Origin: Lycium barbarum
Lineage: Eukaryota; Streptophyta; Magnoliopsida; Solanales; Solanaceae
Length of the DNA stretch: 64,000 nt
NCBI RefSeq assembly: GCF_019175385.1
Contig: NC_083345.1
Location: forward strand, 115,430,480-115,494,479
Direction: 5' to 3'
The notes beneath the pieces were generated by a model. The model was given only the letters and a program-made list of their open reading frames with translations, was not told the DNA's origin and did no database searches. Positions within the stretch are counted from its first letter, which is position 1. Each line of letters opens with the position of its first letter. A program made the translations under genes and the position numbers. This document shows, in pieces, positions 11,550 through 22,762 of this stretch.

Positions 11550-12765
11550 CTACTTGCGTGATGGAAAGCTCCCAAATGACCCGAAAGAATCACGGTCATT
11601 AAGGACCAAAGCTGCGCGTTTCTGCTTGGTAGACGGCCAATTGTATCGACGATCTTTTCTCGGCCCCCTGGCTAAGTGTTTGGGTCCCGGCGAAACAGAA
11701 TATGTGATGAGAGAGGTGCACGAAGGAACTTGGGGCAACCACTCCGGTGCTGAAGCTCTGGTCCGAAAGATCATCAGGGCCGGTTATTACTGGAACTGGA
11801 TAGACGAAGACTCGAAAAATTTCGTCTGAAAATGTGACGGGTGTCATAAACATGCTCTGATGATTTACCATCCCGGAGAGTTGCTGCATTCGGTGGTCTC
11901 ACCCAGGCCTTTCGTGAAGTGGGGAATGGACATTGTGGGTCCATTACCATGGGCACCAGGTAAGGCCCGTTTCATTTTGTTTATGACTGATTATTTCTCT
12001 AAGTGGGTGTAAGCGCAGGCCTTTGAAAAAATCAGAGAAAAGGAAGTCATTGACTTCATATGGGATCACATCATCTGTCGTTTCGGCATCCCCGCCGAGA
12101 TAACTTGTGATAATGGCCCTCAGTTCGTGGGTGGCAAAGTCAACAATTTTCTCGAGGGATTAAAAATCAAGAAGATTGTATCAACCCCGTATCACCCGTG
12201 TGCAAACGGACAGGCGGAATCCACGAACAAGACAATAATCCAAAATCTGAGGAAAAGACTTGAAACATCAAAGCATCATTGGAAAGAAATATTACCGGAG
12301 GTTCTGTGGGCTTACAGGACCACATCCAAATCAAGCACGGGGGAAACCCCTTTCTCGTTGGTCTACGGGGCTGAAGCCCTTATTCCCGTAGAAGTAGGCA
12401 AACCTACTCTTCAGTTCAGATATACCACCGAGCAGTCAAACGAGGTGGCCATGGCCGTGAAACTCGACCTCACGGATGAACTTCGCGAAAACGCGTTAGT
12501 TCGTATTGCAGCCCAGAAACAGAGAATGGAAAGGTACTACAATCGAAGAGCCAATTTTCGACATTTTCAAGTCGGGAACTTGGTGCTTCGAAAAGTTACC
12601 TTGCATACAAAAAATCCCAACGAAGGAAAGCTGGGTCCGAACTGGGAAGGTCCGTATAAGATAACCGGGATAACATGCAAAGGATCGTACCAGTTGGAGT
12701 CCATGGACGGGCAACGGTTGCGCAATAACTGGAATGTGTCTCATCTGAAAAGATACTACTGCTAA
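11550..12765 (+). pseudogene. integrase of the Tat element, with stops
   Basis: Contains an HHCC-like zinc region (H in REVHEGTWGNHSG, then CDGCHKH), separated by a stop at 11827. The catalytic core is visible as GMDIVGP, CDNGPQF and GQAESTNK, giving D, D and E. A further stop falls in SKWV-stop near 12010. The final 212 codons (12127-12765) are open and include VLWAYRTTSKSSTGETPF and the C-terminal GPYKITGI region, ending NVSHLKRYYC. All catalytic residues persist but the frame is broken twice. Confidence 0.9.
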
Positions 12766-13930
12766 GGTATAGGCTCCCCATATTCTCCTATTAACCTTTC
12801 TCTTTTGCAGGAAATCGAGAACTGGATAAAGTTACAGTTTAGGCCTGAAAGCACGTGTTGCACTCTTTTCCTTAGTACGGTTTTGTCCCAAAATGGGTTT
12901 TCCGATAAGGTTTTTAATGAGGCAACAAGTACAACGTGTTACTCGACAAAGATAAGGGACCAGTACTCGGAAACTCGAGGTCACACCCTCCGAGCGGGGA
13001 CTTAATAGCACTCACCCGACCTTACAGCTCGGATTAGTGCTAGGGGAATACTATGCCCACATCGAAGTTTACCCCGGTCGAGGAAGATGGAGAAACTCAA
13101 TACTTGCTACGGAAAAATCAAAACAAGGCCGGACTTTATGCCATAGGTTCCGATGTAAGGACCAAACGATCAAAATGAATCGTGTCCACCGAGTGTTTGC
13201 TACGACGAAAGAAAGGCCGGACCTTCTGCTATAGGTTTCAATGTAAGGACCAAACGATCAAAATGAATCGTGTCCATTTAGTACTTGCTACGGCAAAAGG
13301 CAGAAGGAAACAAAATTCCTATGTACACAAACACTTTGCAATGCAAAATTATCGAAAGTTTCGGTAGCAATATTTCGGATGTCTTTCTGTCAAAAGACTT
13401 TTCCTCGATGATTACTGTCGTATTTCGGCACTACTTCATTCATATACCCGCTACCGGGCGCTACGGTCGAAATTCGACAAAGGCAACCAAGTCATAGCGA
13501 ACCGAGCCAAAATTGTTAACCCCACAAACGGGGACTTTAACGTCAAAATCCAGCTAAGGCTGAGACGCAGGTGTCCGAAACATACCAGCCCTAAAGGATA
13601 AAAATAGCCGAAAAATTCTGCCCCTAAAAATACCTGTTGTGATTCGGAGACGTCCTTATTCACAAAACATAAGATAAGTCCCACGGGCAAAAACTCGATA
13701 AAATTCTTGGACAAAGTGTACCGGATGAGGCAAAATGCCGATATATTGGCACAGTCAGAAAAAATGACTACTTGAAAACGAAACCGACAATTCAGGCGGA
13801 AACCATAACAAAACATTCAGGCAAAGTGAAAAGCCAAGGAAAATACATGTTCCATTTATAACGAAGGATTTTTACATCGAAAACTCCTACAAAGGCAAAA
13901 AATAACAAAAGGCTAAATACAAGCCCTAAT
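12766..13930. other. non-coding spacer between integrase and antisense ORF in the Tat element
   Basis: No convincing coding frame. The stretch includes an 88-bp tandem repeat. It is the region where the sense pol transcript and the antisense ORF converge, so polyadenylation signals might be expected, but none was identified. Confidence 0.6.
13124..13300 (+). repeat. 88-bp tandem repeat in the Tat element
   Basis: Two copies, period 88 bp, each with aaggccgga, gtaaggaccaaacgatcaa and aatgaatcgtgtcca. A partial third end (tacttgctacgg) lies just upstream near 13101. Tandem repeats in the 3' untranslated region are common in Tat/Ogre-type elements. Confidence 0.85.
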
Positions 13931-16783
13931 CTATCCGGAATGGCTGGAGCCGGAGTGCTCAGACACTGTCCGCTCGGAGTCATCGGAGTCAGAACCGAGG
14001 GCACCCTTAGCCTCTCCCTCGATCCTTCTAGCCTCGAGAATAAGGGCCGCGAGATCAGTAAAGCCATGCTCGGCTTGTTCGAGGGTGATCCTCCGAGATT
14101 TCCATTTCTCGTACTCTGCAACAATGGTAGTTTGAGCCTCGGCGACCTCCACGCTTTTCAGAGCTTCATCCAAATCGGCCTCGGCCTGGGCTAACTTCGC
14201 CGCTAAAGCATCCTGAGCCTGTCCAAGAACATTTTGCATTTGGATGGCCGATTGAAGCTCGGCCTGGAGAGTGTCATTTGCTTAAGCCGTCTCCTTAAGC
14301 TCGTTTTTCAGTTCATCACACATCTGGGCCCTCATCTCCACCTTCTCCTCGAACACCTTTGCACGCTCCTGATATCGGGAACTCTCTGATTCGAGCAACC
14401 GATTCCTCTCGGCCAAGCACGCAGCATCCGATTTCACCAAATCCAGCTCCCCCCGGAGTTGGGAGAAGGTAGTTTCGAGCTCACCGAGCCTCGAGCAAAT
14501 TTGAGCGTTATCTTGGCTAAGGCCGATCTTGTCAGCTTCGAGACTCCGATTGTATTCGGTCATCACGGCTAGTTCACTCTTTAACTGACGGTTTTCGGCC
14601 TTCACTGCACAAGCTCGGGTCAAAAATTGGAAAGAGCGACTGCCCGGTTCAACTCCTCCCCCTTCTCCTGCAGAAGGTGCAGGTATTTCTCCGTTTCTCG
14701 GCCTTGGGCATCCAATTGGCCCCTAAGATCGTCTATCTCTTGCTGGGCACGGATGAAGACTTCGTTGACGAGCACCACACTCTGCAAATGAAGCAAGTTA
14801 AAAACTCGAATAAAACAAGGCTAAGATTCTCAGTGAAGTTATGTAAAGACGGCTAAAAAATCTTACCCGGTTGCCTGCATGCATACCCTTGTTAATGAGG
14901 CATTGCCAAGAAACCCCGGTCATCTTCCGCTTGTCCGAATCTGAGACAAGAGGCCTCAGATAGCTCGCCACACCCACCGGGCGGGAAAGAAAGCTGCAGT
15001 CCTCGGGGACAGTAACCATAACCGATTTTTTTCTCCTCGGCTCCACGCTTGGGGCTGAAAAGATACGCTCTAAGCTGTCCCTGGCCCCAGATTCGAAGGT
15101 CCGGCTGGCCGACCTCGTGGCCCGAGGGATCGTGAGATGCCCGAATCCTACAGCTTCGCCGGTAGCGGGTGGAGTGCCCGAGAACATATCCTCAAATTCA
15201 TCAGGCCTCGGAGCCGAGGTTGAAGAACTTGGAGCAGCCTCAGTGTAGTCAGCAAAGTTCGGGGGCTCCGTAGTTACAGCAGGCTCATGCTCGGGCGTCA
15301 GATGAACGTCAGTAGGGACTTCGATCTCCGGGACCGGCTCGGTAATTTGACCGGCTTCAGCAGTGGCCGCCTCCTCAGGCCTTCTTGTCCTTTGCAGGGG
15401 AATTTCTTCGGAAGAAGTTTCACCTGAAATATCGACGAAATCAATTGACCTTAGAGGAGCCGGGGAAAGAATTTCTTCCTCACCTGTGTGTGAAATCGGA
15501 ACCAGAAGTCCTTCGCCAGTAGAAGGAAGGGGTGGAACGGCAACAGACTCTTCCGGGATCGGAGCCATGGAAGGTTCGGCATCAACTCTCCGAACAATAA
15601 TATCGGGCTCTTTTTCGTCCCGTAGGGTCTGAGTAACGCTTCTCGTCCTCTTCTTCAGTTGTTGACCTTTGTCCGAGGGCCTTTTCCTCTTAGTGGCAGC
15701 AGCAGCAGCAAGGGTACGAGATGCACTCGCTGAGTCAAACTCGGATGCCGACGTTGTGGGTCCGACTGCTGACTCCGGCCTGGGATCTACCGAACCTTTG
15801 GGTAAACCTGAAAGTCAAAAACACAATGAATACAGGTAGTAGAAGGTGCAGTGAACACGAGTAAAAGCAAAGTATTACCGTGGTTCTGGGCGACCCATCG
15901 GCCGCGTGACAGGTGGCCCCACGTTCGGTCATCGTGGACATATTGAATGAGGAATGCAGTGACCCATTCACTCAGGTTCCGGATGATCGGAGGAATATAT
16001 CCACGGGCTGACATACATAAGAAAAATGGTGAGAAAGTGAGATCAAAATTTGACGAAGCGTACAAAAGCAATTACTTAAGGTTTCAGACTTACGCTTGTT
16101 GTTCCACTTCTCCGGGAAGGGCATGTAATTGGCCGGAATGATTTCCTCGGTCCTCACCCGGACATATAGCTCCAGCCAGCCCCTGTCTCTATCTTCGTCC
16201 ATTTTTTAGAAAAATGGATTCTGGCTACACTTGGCGAGTTTTATTACGCCACCTGGGACGGCGTCGGGGAGTATAAGCGTATCAGGTGGGCCAGCATGAG
16301 ATCCTTCTCGGCGTTGCTGGCCAACAACCGGAGGCATGCGACGACCCTCCAAACGATTGGACCAATCTGTGCCAAGGTCACGTCATAGGTCCGGCACATG
16401 TCCAGGATGACCGGATCTACCGGAGGTTCGAGCTTGAGAGTGAAGGGATAAGTATACACGTACAAGAAACCTTCCCGGTGGTCAGTGACTAATTCATTTG
16501 GTCCAGGTGCAAAAACCCTAACCGGACGGGTGTCCCACCCGCAATCAGCCCGGACTATGTCGAGCTTCTCCTCAGTAATGGATGAGGGGTATCGCCTCAT
16601 ATCGTATCCCCTATCTGATACCGAAGAAGGCTTTTCGACCTCAAGATCTTTGTTGAAGTTGGACTTGGCCAGTATAATGTCCGAGGCTGTAGGCTCGAAG
16701 GTACTTTTTGCTTTAGCCGGAGATGCGGTCTCGGTTCCTTGAGATGAAACCGAGGGAATATCGTGGGAAGTGGTTTCAGACAT
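13931..16783 (-). pseudogene. antisense extra ORF of the Tat element (plant gypsy-type transposon domain plus coiled coil)
   Basis: Four minus-strand exons separated by three short introns with GT...AG ends: 16018-16093, 15808-15878 and 14782-14866. Exon 1 starts best at ATG 16783 (MSETTSHD), though the frame is open to 16915. It contains EGFLYVYTYPFTLKLEPPV and IGPIVWRVVACLRLLASN, the pattern of the putative gypsy-type transposon domain (Transposase_28-like). It continues RGWLELYVRVRTEEIIP; exon 2 reads IIRNLSEWVTAFL and ends RGRWVAQNH. Exon 3 is Ser/Pro/Glu-rich with a basic TKRKRPSDKG stretch. Exon 4 is a long coiled coil ending SEHSGSSHSG. Damage: a frameshift near 16248, a stop near 16209, a frameshift near 14630 and a stop at 14282. 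Such ORFs are known in Tat elements; their function is unknown. No match outside that family is claimed. Confidence 0.82.
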
Positions 16784-17078
16784 TTTGAAATATGAAAAGA
16801 AGAAGTTGAGTGGATTCGGAAAGGAAGGTGAAAGAGTAAAGAGAGCAGCCAAAGCGTTCAAGGGTGGCAAAAGCAAAAGGAGAAAGCAATGCTCAAACAA
16901 GAAGTTACAGCACACGAGAACGACTAGTGGAGGAATGGGTAAGGATCGTTCCTTTTTCGCGTAAATATAAGCAGCAAATCAACAGGCAATACGAGTTGTA
17001 AGATGAGAAGTAAAAAGCTCCAGAAGAGAGAAGATGAATATGAGAGTTTGAAAATGTTTGAATGAAGAGGCGAAAGAG

Positions 17079-17090
17079 CCTTATATAGGC
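17079..17090 (-). promoter_or_regulatory. TATA box for the antisense ORF
   Basis: On the minus strand CCTATATAAGG lies about 300 bp upstream of the antisense start at 16783 and outside the 3' LTR. The leader between it and the ATG is pyrimidine-rich and open-chromatin-like in composition. This suggests the antisense gene has its own promoter rather than using the LTR. Confidence 0.55.
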
Positions 17091-17360
17091 ATGGGACTGT
17101 GACGGTTACAATTCCTCGGCCAATCGGGGAGCGCCACGTGTCCCCATAATTAATAAGGAATGACTCGAAACGACGTGCGTGCGGCGGTTGTCAGACGGGC
17201 CATCCGAGATGGGACACGTGGCCGATAAAGATAGAACGTTACGCAACCGTTCCCGCCAAAAGGAAGAGATAACTACGGTCAAATGGAGTCACCGGTTTCT
17301 GGGTTCATCCACTTCTCGTTACTCCGATAAAACTTCTGTCCGGAAAGTGTGGGGACTATC

Positions 17361-18042
17361 TGTATACGGTAAAAACCGGATAAGCGTTAAACCGGTGAGA
17401 CAAGGAACGGAGGAGAGAAAGGCATAAGAACATGCACGGGGACTTTCGTTCTGAACCGGAGGAACGCCTATACCGAAACCAAGATAGGGCACCATTTGGT
17501 TCGGTTTTCTCCATGGCTGAGTTGGTAGTGGCCGTTAGTCCGGTTAGTTGAGGTCGTTGGTCCGGGAAATCCATTGCGCGTCTGTCACGCATCGATAGCG
17601 TCCTGCCATGCTCAACTGCCAACCGTACGGGTGTCAGATCATACGGCCAACCTAACCCAACTCAGAACTTTTCCCTCATTATTTTATTCTTTATGTTGTA
17701 TGAAGCTCAGGGGGCAACACTATAAATAGGGGGTGTTGCCCTCCTTTTAGGAGGTTGGCTTTTTCATATCAAGAACACTTTGTAATAGCAATATATATAC
17801 AAAATCTCCCTCTCAAACACTTGATTCGGTCCATATTTGTTGTGTTTGTCTCTTGTATTTCTTCAATCAAGCAATACTCACATATTAACAAACATACAAG
17901 TGCATAACATTCCACTGACCACTAGCCATCCCCACGTATTACGTGCATATATTTCTTTTCTTCGTCAAATGAGATTGAGATTCAACCACATATTCTATAC
18001 CCACTCACAACTTTAATTGATTATCCATTTTCGGGGTAAACA
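17361..18042 (+). repeat. 3' LTR of the Tat element
   Basis: 682 bp, TGTATACGG to GGGGTAAACA, preceded by a purine-rich stretch (aaagtgtggggac) that could be the polypurine tract. It lacks 10 bp present in the 5' LTR near 6478. Most mismatches with the 5' LTR are C/T or G/A. Confidence 0.93.
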
Positions 18043-18047
18043 ATGTG

Positions 18048-18545
18048 TATAAATCCCTTATCTGAATTTTCATGCTTACTAAGATTTATGGTGACATTCT
18101 TGATTTCTCAATTGTATGTTTTTTTTTTTGTTTTTTTTTTTTGTTTGTTCTCTTGGCTATTGATTAATGATATGATTTGATCTTTGTTGCTTGAGTGAAT
18201 TCTTTCAGCTAGAGCTATGTTTTCAACAAGATTGTATACTCTTTCTTCCCAAGTTGAGGTTTTTTTTTAAGCAAATATTTCAATAGAAATGAAAATGATT
18301 TCAAGGAGGATGAAACCCATATATAATACTTAAGAACTGAACCCCCAAGCCCAACATTTGTTCCTTTTTTGTATACTTGAAAATTGTCTAATTATGATGT
18401 TATGGTTGAAAAATAGCTACTTTGTATATGGAGACTAGCTTTTCTTTTGATAATCGTGGTGTTCAGGCCAACTTGAGTGCACCTCGACTAATTTCACTGG
18501 GTACTTGCTAACTTTATCCACCAAGACTTGGACAAATAAGAAGAA
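18048..18545 (+). repeat. duplicated intergenic segment, copy 1, right part
   Basis: Continues the segment interrupted at 6179. Matches 42725-42955 and 43517-43625 (for example ggtgacattcttgatttctc and actttgtatatggagacta). It has no coding content and includes T-rich runs at 18119-18142. Confidence 0.85.
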
Positions 18546-18551
18546 ATCACC

Positions 18552-18836
18552 TACTCCCTCGGTCCTAATTTATGTGACACACTTTTCTTTTTATCTGCCC
18601 CAAAAAGAATCATATAGTTCTATATTTAGAAATAATTTAACTTAAAACTTTCCCTTTTAAGGTTAATGAAATGATTTAGAGCCACACAAATTAAAATTTG
18701 GACAAAAAAAATTATAAAAGGAAAAAGAAAGTTAAGACAGTGGACTTAGACTTTCATTTTAAGTCTTTCGTTTGTCTACCATTGTAGTAAAGACTAAAGA
18801 CTAGACTTTGCACCAAATGATGGAATAAGAAGACTA
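18552..18836 (+). mobile_element. partial Stowaway-like MITE
   Basis: Starts ctactccctcggtcctaat, the classic CTCCCTCCGTCC-type terminus of a very common Solanaceae MITE, followed by its typical internal text (ctatatttagaaataattta). The opposite terminus is missing or replaced, so the copy is truncated. Confidence 0.55.
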
Positions 18837-18845
18837 GACTTACTG

Positions 18846-19781
18846 GAGAAAATACTCAAAATACCCCCCAACGTTTGACCAAAATCCCAATTACACACCT
18901 AACATTTGCGTTGGTCCTATTACCCCTCTGGACAATTTTTTCAGTATTAAAATGCTCTTTTTTTGCTGATGTGGACAAGAGCATGACTACACCGCTTAGT
19001 GGCACGTTATAGCTTTTAAAAAAAGCATCTGACGTGTTTTAAAATGCCAACTGGACTGCCACATAGATAAATTTAAATTCCCTCCCTTTTTAGGCTAATT
19101 CATCTTCTTCTTCACCCTATTTAATACCCATCTCCATTTTTTATGTCAAAATAATACCCATTATAAATTCATAAAACATAAAAAATAATACCCCCCACGA
19201 AAAAGTACTATATAGCAAATTAGTACCATTGAAAGAAAATATCATCTAAGATCTCATAAAATAAACAAAAAATCAATTTCAAGACCCAAATTCCTCACAA
19301 TTCTTAACAGATCTTTGAAGTCTCGTGTTTTTAGGCTTTGTCTTCACATAGATAAATTTAGAGCTAGGATAGTGATTATTCTTATAATCACTGTTTTCCC
19401 AAATCAAATTCAAAAAAAAAAATCTAAAGAAAAAAAACGAAAAATTTGGAAAAACAATAAGGCTAAAAAATCTAATCTTGTTAAAGAAAATCTGATTGGA
19501 AGTTGCTTATTTGGAGTTGCTACTTGTTGCTTGGTTGGAGTTGTTTAAGCACTAATTCTTTGAGTTGATTTGGGGAGAAAATTAAACTCCATTGCTAGGA
19601 GTTTGGAGAAAGCTATGAAGAACACCAAGTGGGTTTCTTTAAATTCTTGATTGTTTGATCAAATTAATGGATGAACTTTGTTCTACTTGGTGTTAGGAAG
19701 CTTCCTTTCACATTTGGGTTTGTTTGGATCAGATTTGAGGAAGTTGGTGTGATCTTTTTTTTGTTTTCAACTCCTAATGAA

Positions 19782-19814
<33 letters not shown>

Positions 19815-20153
19815 AATGATGATGTTGTTGATGAGATGAAGGAGAATTGGGTATGGGTTTTCGGATCCTCATACTAAAAATGGAGTATGGAAAATTGAGA
19901 GATTTTTTTTTTGAAGAAGAAGAGTAGATGGACGGAGGAAGGGGGAAATTAAAGATGTGGCAGGTGGGCCAGGTGCGTGTGGACAAGCGCCTGTTAATAA
20001 TTAGGGGTTGTCATATTGGACTGTCACATCAGCAAAAAAGGGGTATTTTAATACTAAAAAAAAATTATCCAGGGGGTAATAGGACCAACGCAAAGGTTAG
20101 GTGTGTAGTTGGGATTTTGGTCAAACGTTGAGGGGTATTTTGAGTATTTTCTC
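18846..20153. mobile_element. non-autonomous MULE-like element with ~120-bp inverted repeats
   Basis: The left end (GAGAAAATACTCAAAATACC) and right end are inverted copies over about 120 bp, including aacgtttgaccaaaatccca and gcgttggtcctattacccc. Flanks gacttactg (18837-18845) and tacttactg (20154-20162) form a 9-bp target duplication with one mismatch, as expected for Mutator-like elements. The interior encodes no transposase. It carries a (GAT)n tract and small open frames at 19315-19548 and 19671-19877 that do not resemble a known protein. Confidence 0.88.
19779..19828 (+). repeat. (GAT)n microsatellite
   Basis: About 15 imperfect GAT units inside the MULE-like element. In the + frame from 19671 it encodes a run of aspartates. 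Low-complexity; coding status doubtful. Confidence 0.85.
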
Positions 20154-20704
20154 TACTTACTGTGTGGGCAGCTAGCGGTTCTTTTATTTTGGTCAGATAA
20201 CTAAGGACTCTCGATGTTTACATTAAATTACATGATTATGTAATGAATTAAGATAAGAATATACATTAATTAATCATAATCAAGTGAAAAACATTTATAT
20301 AAAAGACATATTATTGTATGTTTTAGTGTAAATACTGGACATGAGTAACTCTCCTTGATATAACTCAAAAAGGCTAGAGCACAAACAATTTGGAACATGC
20401 CAAAGAAACCACCTGGTTGAAGAGTAAAATACTTGATGTCTTACTCCATAACTTTGAGGGAACCATAGCCTGACAAAAGGTTCGATCAATTTGGATGCCC
20501 ATTTACGAGGTGCCAAAACAGACCCCATCATTGATTTGAGATCTTGATAAGGTGAGAACTCAATCTATTGAATGCTAGACATGATGTGTATAAGGACCTC
20601 AAAAGAATCTCTTTTTCGTCATATGAACTTTAAGGTGTATGAAGTTTCATATTTGATTTTTTAAGCAGAATGATAGAGACTTCATTATCCCACCCTTGAA
20701 CATT
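20154..20704. other. intergenic stretch with one exon-like open frame
   Basis: Apart from the minus-strand open stretch 20295-20566 nothing was recognised. Confidence 0.4.
20295..20566 (-). pseudogene. exon-like open frame of unknown family
   Basis: About 90 minus-strand codons without a stop, with ordinary plant-like composition (MMGSVLAPRKWASKLIEPF, then VRLWFPQSYGVRH and RWFLWHVPNC). The frame opens directly after a stop embedded in a CAATAG that could be a splice acceptor, so it may be one exon of a lost or captured gene. I do not recognise the family. No neighbouring exon was found, and chance cannot be excluded. Confidence 0.25.
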
Positions 20705-20705
20705 T

Positions 20706-21845
20706 TGGTAATGCTTCCAAATAATGAATCAGAGCACATGGAGCCATTTCCTTGTCCCAAGAAAAAAAATGGCAGACTAACTGATATTTATGTCAGTTAA
20801 TGAAAGAGCCCAATGCAATAAAAAAAATATGCATGTTGGGTAACAGTTAAAACTAGCTCGTTTACTAAACAAGTTGAACAAATTTAAAATATTCCAATTT
20901 AAAAGCTTAGGTCTTCTCAATATTTTTTTTTAGCTCAAGTAATGGGGTGCGATTCAATCTGATCTATTCTTACGCTTGAATCTTATCCTATTGGTAAAAT
21001 TGGCATCCTATGAAACTCATGGCCTTTGTTATTGCTCAATTCCTCAAGAAAGGAAATTTGTCTATCCCTCAAAAGGGTACATCTGAGGTGGGATCTCATA
21101 TAACTCCTTTGACTATAGTTTTTCTTAAGCAGCTATAAGTCAAGTGGGAGTCACTAATTTTTTGATCTCTTTAATGAGATTTTAGGAATAACTTGTATCT
21201 TATGCATACTCCTAGTACACAAGTTTTCCACTTTGAGACAACCTCATGTGATTTTCTCATAGTATGCATGTGTTAATAATTGGGAAAATAGCAATTTTGG
21301 TCCCTAATTAATAAAATTATTTTTCTATTCTGAGTTTGGTTCTTATATTATTCGCATGAGCACATTTGAGCTTCAATTGAACAAATGTGCGATTTTTTAG
21401 CCCGATCGCTCATGAAAACTAAGTACAAACATTTTAGGTTCTGTCATTTCTCCATCAACCTAACCATTCTTCCCCCTTCAATGAGCACCAATATTAGAAA
21501 TTTTTACTTCTAGTAATTGTAAAAGGCTTCTTGTGCGGTGTTCTTTTGACATTAGGTTGATGAAGAAATGATAAGAGTCCCAAACTAATAGTGGCCTTTA
21601 GTAATATTTGGATGTTCGTTAGCTTTATTTTGTGATTAGACACTAAACCTGCACATTTTGTTTAATTTAAGGTTAGATATGCTTAAACAAATAATGAGGG
21701 CAAAAGCTAAAATAATACATTACTTCGGCGACCAAATTTGTGATTTTCCCTAATTAATTAAAAACTTAAGGAACACACTAACAAAATGGTTTGATTTAGT
21801 GTATAAGATAATATTTTAAGATTGCCACTAAATATTTTATATATT
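20706..21845 (+). repeat. duplicated intergenic segment, copy 2, left part
   Basis: Same orientation as 4146-5278; shared landmarks include ataatgaatcagagcaca, aaaactagctcgtttacta and gtataagataatattt. The match stops at about 21845 and its continuation is found at 42055, 20 kb away. About 90 bp corresponding to 5282-5372 are missing at the junction. Confidence 0.85.
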
Positions 21846-22495
21846 ACAAGGAATGGTCTCAACGTGTGTGCTTACGATAATAAACTCATACTTAAGGGTA
21901 TTTTGGACTTTTAGTGTAATACTAAGTAACGTGTCTTTCAGCTTTCAACTACAGAGCCGCGTATCACTTTTGTAGGGCAGAATATATTTATCTTAGTAGC
22001 TCTTTTAATTGCTCCGGGTTTATGAGTTGATCATCTTCTCTCTGTTATTCATTTTGCTCTTTTTATTTTGTCTGCATGGTTGTCTTGCATTATCCTCCCT
22101 ATATAAAGTTTCGTATGATATGGCATCAAGGGATTTCTGGCAAGCATACAAGATTGCACCGATTAATTCATCTCCACTGCTATCAAAATTTGACAAAACT
22201 CTTAAGTAGGCATGTCTTGGTTTTAGTTGTATGCTTGATTTGATGAAAAGATTGCATGAGTTATTGCTTCCTCTACATAAGGTAGACTTGGGGCAGTAGT
22301 TTCCCAAGAAAGAGGGCATTATAATTGCTCATCTTGAATTTGCAAGTATATAACAAGCACAATAATAGTTTGGTCCAGAGAAGGGAGAGGTAAATCAATT
22401 TGCTAAAGAGTGCAGGATCTCCATGACATCAATTACTTAGATACAATTAAAAAAATGTAAAGAGTGTTCACTAAGGAAGCCATAGAGTAGGCAAG
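21846..22495. other. unassigned block left of the nested copia
   Basis: Present in copy 2 only, so it was inserted before the copia did so. It pairs with 41492-42054 as the two halves of the copia target. The + frame 22009-22209 has a hydrophobic start then DMASRDFWQAYKIAPINSS, not recognised. The origin of the block is unknown. Confidence 0.4.
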
Positions 22496-22762
22496 TGTTA
22501 AGGAGCTCAGATATGGAATCATTAATGGAGATGAAATCCTAGAGAGGAAGAAATGAGAGAAAATATCTCATTCTGTGTATTGATGGGAATGAAAATGTAC
22601 AATTGTATATACTAACTGCCTATTATATATATACACACACTTAACCGACCTATTCACTAAAATATCTAGCCAACTAATCAAGTGTAACTAACTCAACTAA
22701 TTCTAACTAATTACTTCAGTGATTACACTTAAATTACATCACTGGGCCCACAGTCTTCTACA
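22496..22762 (-). repeat. 3' LTR of the nested copia
   Basis: On minus it starts TGTAGAAGACTGTGGGCCC and ends CTCCTTAACA, preceded by a purine-rich ctagcttgaggatgag as likely polypurine tract. It matches 41209-41491. Confidence 0.9.

Larger units (their letters stand above)
6180..18042 (+). mobile_element. Ty3/gypsy LTR retrotransposon, Tat lineage, 11.9 kb
   Basis: LTRs of 692 and 682 bp run TG...CA and are flanked by a perfect 5-bp target duplication ATGTG (6175-6179 and 18043-18047). Internally, in order on +: PBS, gag, protease, RT, RNase H, a second archaeal-type RNase H, integrase. A 4.6-kb 3' region follows that carries a minus-strand intron-containing ORF. The second RNase H plus the antisense extra ORF place it in the Tat group (Tat/Retand/Ogre relatives). 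The uninterrupted paralogue near 42720 confirms the insertion point. LTRs differ at about 21 sites by eye (about 3%) plus a 10-bp indel, so the insertion is fairly young. Internal stops and frameshifts make it non-autonomous. Confidence 0.95.

Noticed and set aside
12766..13930. Additional sense ORF after integrase in the Tat element
   Set aside because: Only short frames across tandem repeats; coding evidence in this part is on the minus strand further downstream.
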